The notes below the pieces were generated by a model that saw only the letters and a list, made by a program, of their open reading frames with translations, made no database searches and had not been told where the DNA came from. From Fragilaria crotonensis (Eukaryota > Bacillariophyta > Fragilariophyceae > Fragilariales > Fragilariaceae), in assembly GCA_022925895.1 (NCBI GenBank), contig JAKSYS010000497.1, positions 1 to 47,583 on the forward strand: 47,583 nt of DNA. The letters run 5' to 3'. Within the stretch, counting starts at the first letter, position 1. Each line of letters begins with the position of its first letter. This document shows positions 42,793-47,583 of this stretch, piece after piece. A program made the translations under genes and the position numbers.

Positions 42793-42950
42793 TAGAGCTT
42801 TGAGATCATTCTCTCAAAACAATTCCGTTAACAAAGTGAAGTTTGTTCAACTTTAGCTTTGCTATCAATAGTGTTGCTAGAATCCGACTACTAGCATCCA
42901 TGTACCAGGTTTAAGCCTTCCGTACAGTCGGATAGTACGGTATTACAACA
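42636..42950 (+). repeat. 3' LTR of copia-2
   Basis: 315 bp, TGTTGGAAGTACAG to TATTACAACA. The pol reading frame runs into it and stops at 42792, so the LTR encodes about the last 50 residues. It carries the corresponding but shorter hairpin at 42799-42818. Confidence 0.9.
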
Positions 42951-43593
42951 AACAAAAGCAAAGGAAGCAAATCAAGCAAAAAAAAGATTACAAGTCTCTA
43001 CTTTCTTAGATATAGTTGTGGGAAGAACTCGGATCGTGAACGTAGGAATAGTGTGAAGGTGTGAGTATAGATGTTCTTAAGAATTCCGGGTTCCAATTTC
43101 CGATCTGATTACTATCGGATTCAAATACCGTAGTATTAATGTTCAGTACTATTTTGTCCAGTACTAAATCTTAGTTGTTTTAATTGTGAGCTGACTGCTT
43201 TGTTGCTCCATAAACATCAATGCAAAGGTAAGTTCTCATTTGTAGCCTTCAATCATGCAATCCTTGTGAGTCTGGTAATAATTCAATCCCATCCACCACA
43301 TACTTAATCCCACCATTTCCAGGAACAACCATTCAATCCCACTGGTTTGACCCTTCAACAAAAGAATCTTTAATCTTCTTTTTCATTTTTGACCTCATTC
43401 TTCAATGTCCTGTACGCTGGTTGCAGCTGCAGTCCAATCAACACCATTGCCATGCTGCAATTCATGATCAACAGAACAAAAGCAGAGATACTGGTACTGT
43501 CGCGCGGTGTACTGTCCATCAGATACAGTAGTTCTCGACACCGCGTCAATAGCACAGTAGATCTTGACATATACGGGAGGTCATTATGTCCCC
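42951..43593. other. Intergenic, no gene seen
   Basis: No supported coding region. A 66-aa open stretch on the - strand (43570-43370) has one hydrophobic segment and no recognisable motif. It is probably chance or an eroded remnant. Confidence 0.4.
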
Positions 43594-43596
43594 TAA

Positions 43597-44352
43597 GAGC
43601 ATCCCCACCCGTCGGGGTCTTTTGGGACGCTATTTTTGAGTAGCGTCCTTAGAGCTTATTTAGGACATTTCCGATATGTCCGATCACTTCTCAATTCCCA
43701 CCCGATACGCTATTATTGTTCAAAGACGGGCGCGGACCCGTGCGCCGTAGAATACTTCAGTACCAGTATACGAGTACAGTACGATATTCGGATTTCATTC
43801 TTTCGTCGTCATCGTGGTCTCGCGTTCTATCATCATCATGTGATCATCATCATGGTTGTAGAATGGATCCACCTGTCAGCAACGACGATTTGCTCATGAA
43901 GCACTTCGTTTTCAGGCGTGAAATCACCTCCTGGTGTGAAGAACAACATCATCACTAGGTCGATGAGGTCGCCATTGTCATCCCAAACGACGTCAATTTT
44001 GTTGCGATTTTGAAACGTAGTCAAGTACTGTACTACAGTACAAAGTATGGCGCACCATGCCTGAATCCAGCGTTGAATAGATCAAAAGTCTTGAATCGAG
44101 TTGATCAAATAGGACATATCGAGCAACGCTATTTTATAGCCAGGAAGCAGAAATCATATTAATTCTGCCATATATGGCAGAATGAATAGCGTTATATTCC
44201 AAGATATTCCATGAACTTTTACGAAAATGTCCATCGGGCATCGGGCCCAACCGGTGGTGTGCCGATTTCCAAAAAAAGACGCTAAATGACGCTAAAAGCC
44301 CAAATGTCCGAGAAATATCCCCACGGGTGGGGATTGGGGATTGGGGATGCTC
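43597..44352. mobile_element. Third non-autonomous PIF/Harbinger-like TIR element (TAA target duplication)
   Basis: GAGCATCCCCACCCGTCGGGG at the left (43597 on) is mirrored at the right by CCCCACGGGTGGGG and GGGGATGCTC, ending at 44352. The right copy has an extra GGGGATT repeat. TAA flanks both ends (43594-43596 and 44353-44355). Inside each end GACGCTA-type blocks also mirror each other (43633-43660 and 44277-44297). It is 756 bp with no transposase reading; a 62-aa open stretch on the - strand (44024-43836) is unassigned. Confidence 0.8.
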
Positions 44353-44355
44353 TAA

Positions 44356-45073
44356 TCGAGCCGATCGAGCTTTTCTAAAGAAATCGACTCCATATAAATT
44401 ATATTGCAAATTAAGTTACACATCAACTTTACCTATCATACGAACTGCTCCTCTGAGAATAGAAATACCGTACACTGTACCAGTACAAAGTAGAACTCAG
44501 TACTCCCGTACACTTCTTGAGGTCATGGCCGGCTCGATAAGGGGACATACTCGGGCTCCCCCCGTCGTAGACGGAAGAAGGGTGAAACAAATTGGAGTTG
44601 CTTGTATGTCATACGAATTTTGTGGATCATGTAGCACACATCGGCGGGAATGCCTTAGATTTGGAGTCAACAATTGTGATGGGGTGCAAAAGGAGGATAC
44701 CACCATGATGTCCAAAAGAGGTTTTTGATGGCGTTAGACGGGTTGGGAAAGAAATCATGTCGTAACAGTCTCGAGCGTCGCAGGGAGATGGATGGTGTGG
44801 CTCTTGGCAACGCAGTTTTCGATGGTTGCGGTCGCTGTCACTCTCACAATCGGAAGTCGGGAGAGCGGCTTGCTCCTTGGCCACCAGGAATTAAACAATT
44901 CACGTGCCACATTGTTTCAAGATAGGTACCAATCCCACTTCCGTCACAATCCAATGCCTTCATAACACAACCAGCGCTGGCAAAGACTAGGCCTTAACAC
45001 CTGGGTTACATTTTGGCACTGATGCACCATACACTACTCAATTATGTATCTAGAGTCGTCGTGATATCCTCTA
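44356..45073. other. Intergenic with a weak Cys-rich ORF
   Basis: A + strand open stretch from ATG 44524 to about 44728 has CGSCSTHRREC, and a following frame (44725-44925) has CGRCH. I recognise no family, and composition does not separate it from noise. GTAC palindromes are dense at 44470-44515. The right end borders the 3' end of the - strand thioredoxin/UBX gene. Confidence 0.3.
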
Positions 45074-47266
45074 CTACTGTTCGTCGTTCTCCTGGCTCTG
45101 GTCGGCTTGCTCTTCCACATTCTCGGCCCCTTCGTCTTCGTCATCGGTGACCTCCTGTTCATACATGACTCCCCCACCGCCGTCGACAAGATTCCCCTTG
45201 ACATTGTCATCTTTGGCGTAAAGGCCAATGCTATGCATGGAATGGCTACCTTTCTTAAGGTTCTTATTGGCGGCCACTCTGTCCTTTAGACTCGACGGTG
45301 ATTCCGTCTTCGCTTGGCTTCCAATCTTGACGACAATCGCAGCGGTTGGAGTCAGTCCAAGTGAGCGCAAGCTTAGTGCGAGCTTGTCGCGCTCAACAGA
45401 CTTGACAATCAACTTCTTTGCCACAGAGGTGATTTGAAATTCTTCCCCGTCGTTTATTGTAACAGGAAGCTTGCCGATGATCATGCCCAGCGAATCGTCC
45501 GCATGCATTTCTATGCTGTGCATTTTTTCTTTCCTTCGAAACGCACCTTCAGGGTAACTGCGTCAGGGTTCGTTAGCCTCCCCATCGCCGTCCTCTTCCT
45601 CGTCTTCAACAGCGGCTCCTAGGGCAGCCAGCTTCATTCGCCTTCTTCGTCCTTACGCTTCCTCAAATCAGCTGCAACTGTGTGGCGATTCTTATCAATC
45701 CATTTGTCAACGCAGTCTCTTGCTACAGAAAGTGGTGAAACGTTGACAACCTTTTGTTCAATCCGGCCACCATTGCATTCCCACTCGCTTCCATCCCGAA
45801 ACCAACACTCTTTAGGATTGCAAGACACGGCGGGTACGCTGCCACCAAGGATGCTACCTTTGTTTTGCAAATTGATTCGACGGAACTTCATAGAATATGG
45901 TTCGCGAATGACACCAGAGATCAGCGACCGGACCACTTTGCCGAGTCTTCCGCGTCGGCCATGTTGCCACCATGTGCCTGGACCAGTGCTTCCAGCTGCA
46001 CGGCCATGCGAGTCTGAAAGCTCGCGCGCCGAGAAGGAAAATGATGCAGCGCCAGCAGTTTTGGCCAGCTTTGTCGATAACTCATCGTACTTTGCCATTT
46101 CCTCTGCAGAAACAGGAGATTAACGCCAGGCATCAGCAGGCCCATCAAGAAGTTCTTCATCATTTCCTCCCAGAAGGCATCCCTGGAAGCTATTTATAAT
46201 CTTTCCATCGCGAACAGCATAGATCGGAAGCGCTGTGACCTCGAGTGCAGCAGAAACGGGCGCTCGTTGTCAGTGTTGACTTTGACAAGACGAAACGCTC
46301 CTCCACCCTTGATGGCGATATCTTCAAAATGGGCGTTAATGCCTTGCAAGGTCCACACCAAGGAGCGTAGCAATCTAACAGAACTGGAACCGGTGATTCG
46401 AGAACTAATTCCTGAATTTGAGCAGTGGTGGCCTCAAAACTACCTCTGACTTTTGGGCAGGTTTTTGAGGAGATTCCTGAAGGTGACTGAGGTTTTGCTG
46501 AAGTAGCCCCTAATCCGGAAATAGTTGGATCAAAGTTTGCATCCACGCTCACACTTTTCATCATCGGCGCCTTCTTCGTGGCCGCAGCTTCGTCTCAATT
46601 TGCCTGCGCTGCAGCTTCAATATCTGCTTCCTCAGCTGCCTTTGTGCTTCCTTCTCCGCTCTGCTTTCCTCCTCGGCATCCATCTGATCAGCAACAAGGA
46701 TCGCTCTTGCGTCTTGCGTTTCCTTCCGCAAAGCCAGTGCTCTTCGAGCCAAAAGATCTCGTGACCTTCTGAAACAAGTTGTTGGACATCCTCATTGTCA
46801 TCAGGAACACCTTGAATAATGTCCAGCTCCTGTTGAATCATTGCCCTGGCAGCGTCCTCGTTCAACTTGGGGTCGCTCCTGGGGAAATTCTCCCGCCAAG
46901 TGCTGCCATGGCCAGATCCTGTTGACGCCCATATCTGAAGCGATGCGCACAGCCATGTCGAAAGCGCTTTCTTGTTCGACCGCTGCCGTCGTAATTTCTC
47001 TTCGGTGGGCAGTGGACACGCACCGCCTCACACTCTTCACCTTCAGGTTCATCTTCCTGTGGCATTGCCGGGGCACTGAGACCCAATTTTCGCATGGCAC
47101 GTGAACTTTTCGTCTAGTGATTGGGGTTTGTCGTCCCCGAGGGCAGTAGTGGCCTGTTCTCCTCGCACTTTCCAGTGAGGGGTGCCCCATATCGATGGGT
47201 GTGCCCTGACGCACAGAGACAAATGAACAGGGTTGCTAGCGACATAATTTTGTGAGTGTGGACCAT
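45074..47266 (-). CDS. Thioredoxin-domain protein with UBX-like C-terminus and predicted signal peptide
   Basis: ATG 47266 begins a hydrophobic leader (KIMSLATLFICLCASG), so entry into the ER is predicted if this start is right. A frame-broken N-terminal part includes FTRAMRKLGLSAP (about 47110-47080) and SAFDMAVRIASDMGVN (about 46962-46915), which looks UBA-like. A long charged helix follows (46800-46560, e.g. RAEKEAQRQLRKQILKLQ). The thioredoxin fold begins near 46450: PVPVLLDCYAPWCGPCK with the CGPC redox pair at about 46355, then VKVNTDNERP and YAVRDG after two one-base corrections. WIDKNRHTVAADLRKRK (45690-45640) precedes an acidic stretch and a beta-grasp domain (45560-45320), with VAKKLIVKSVE and LTPTAAIVVKIG, resembling UBX. 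The acidic tail ends at 45074. A signal peptide combined with UBX is unexpected. Stops and shifts near 47100, 46870, 46560, 46325, 46258, 46120 and 45600 break the frame. Confidence 0.65.
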
Positions 47267-47583
47267 GATTTTTGCGCTCTTCTTGATTATACCTGCACGT
47301 TGGTTTATCTTGGACTTATCGCCATTGTGATGGCTTGATGATGATGGATGTGAGAATCAAACTCAGAGTTCCACCTGTCACCAAGTGAAGTCCATCACAC
47401 AACTCCTGGCCCTGCCACGAGGACGACGGGATTTGGGACTGGGGACTGGGGACACACGGACTTCACGTATGGTACATACGTAGAGCTCTACAGTGTCCTG
47501 GTACTACGGTAGACTTTGTCCGACTACTCGAATCCGGCAGTCCGCGCACTCGCGCAAGGCGCCAAGGCTAGCAGGTAGTAGTA
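47267..47583. other. Intergenic at the right edge
   Basis: No gene seen. It should contain the promoter of the - strand gene that starts at 47266. A GGGACTG direct repeat lies near 47433-47450. Confidence 0.4.

Larger units (their letters stand above)
37723..42950 (+). mobile_element. Diatom-type (CoDi-like) Ty1/copia retrotransposon (copia-2), both LTRs present
   Basis: LTRs beginning TGTTGGAAG and ending TATTACAACA bound an internal region of 4.5 kb in the order Gag, zinc knuckle, protease, integrase, acidic linker, RT, RNase H. Many segments (DFFFVQG, SRGIGFRTV, HADSEFECIRE, DSHVGEIERS, TKISHED) are as I remember them in diatom CoDi elements and are the main reason for calling the organism a diatom. 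It is a different copia lineage from the element at 1-10 kb. The flanks (TACAT left, AACAA right) are not a five-base duplication. Six or more frame shifts break the polyprotein. Confidence 0.92.

Noticed and set aside
43370-43570. Small - strand membrane-protein ORF
   Set aside because: Only 66 codons with one hydrophobic stretch, no conserved motif and no supporting context.

Overview
The window is eukaryotic nuclear DNA, very probably from a diatom. The strongest sign is the Ty1/copia element at 37.7-43.0 kb. Its protease, integrase-region, reverse transcriptase and RNase H segments read like the CoDi copia elements of diatoms. Short GT-AG introns, a P5-type ATPase with a secreted Cys-rich head, and intergenic DNA full of GTAC palindromes fit this. 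I cannot name the species.

Layout. 1-10.06 kb: a frame-broken copia element on the + strand, running in from the left edge. 11.2-16.7 kb: two paralogous genes placed tail to tail. Each encodes a RING-like Cys/His motif, a basic 'RTGRWT' domain, a GAF-like domain and a helical C-terminal domain; they look like regulators of an unnamed family. 17.3-28.4 kb: two adjacent elements with terminal inverted repeats (TIRs) and TTA target duplications (PIF/Harbinger-like). The second was split by an 8.9 kb LINE-like retrotransposon on the - strand, with a 16-bp target duplication. 28.5-29.1 kb: a minisatellite inside a possible further TIR element. 30.1-37.3 kb: a P5 (P5B-like) ATPase gene on the - strand; one predicted intron holds a 2.76 kb TIR element with its own ORF, a tRNA-like Pol III promoter and a minisatellite. 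37.7-42.95 kb: the second copia element with both LTRs. 43.6-44.35 kb: a third TIR element, with TAA duplications. 45.1-47.3 kb: a - strand gene for a thioredoxin/UBX-like protein with a predicted signal peptide.

Only four host genes are convincing; transposable elements make up well over half of the window. Almost every long reading frame, host and transposon alike, is broken by single-base shifts. Several fall in short homopolymers, and one added base restores a family hallmark (KGSPE and GDGAND in the ATPase, the thioredoxin fold after CGPC). This suggests uncorrected long-read consensus errors on top of real decay, so 'pseudogene' calls here are provisional. Some changes cannot be such errors: DKTGT to DKTGM and TGD to TGK in the ATPase.

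All calls come from reading the sequence by eye; no alignment, search or folding program was run.
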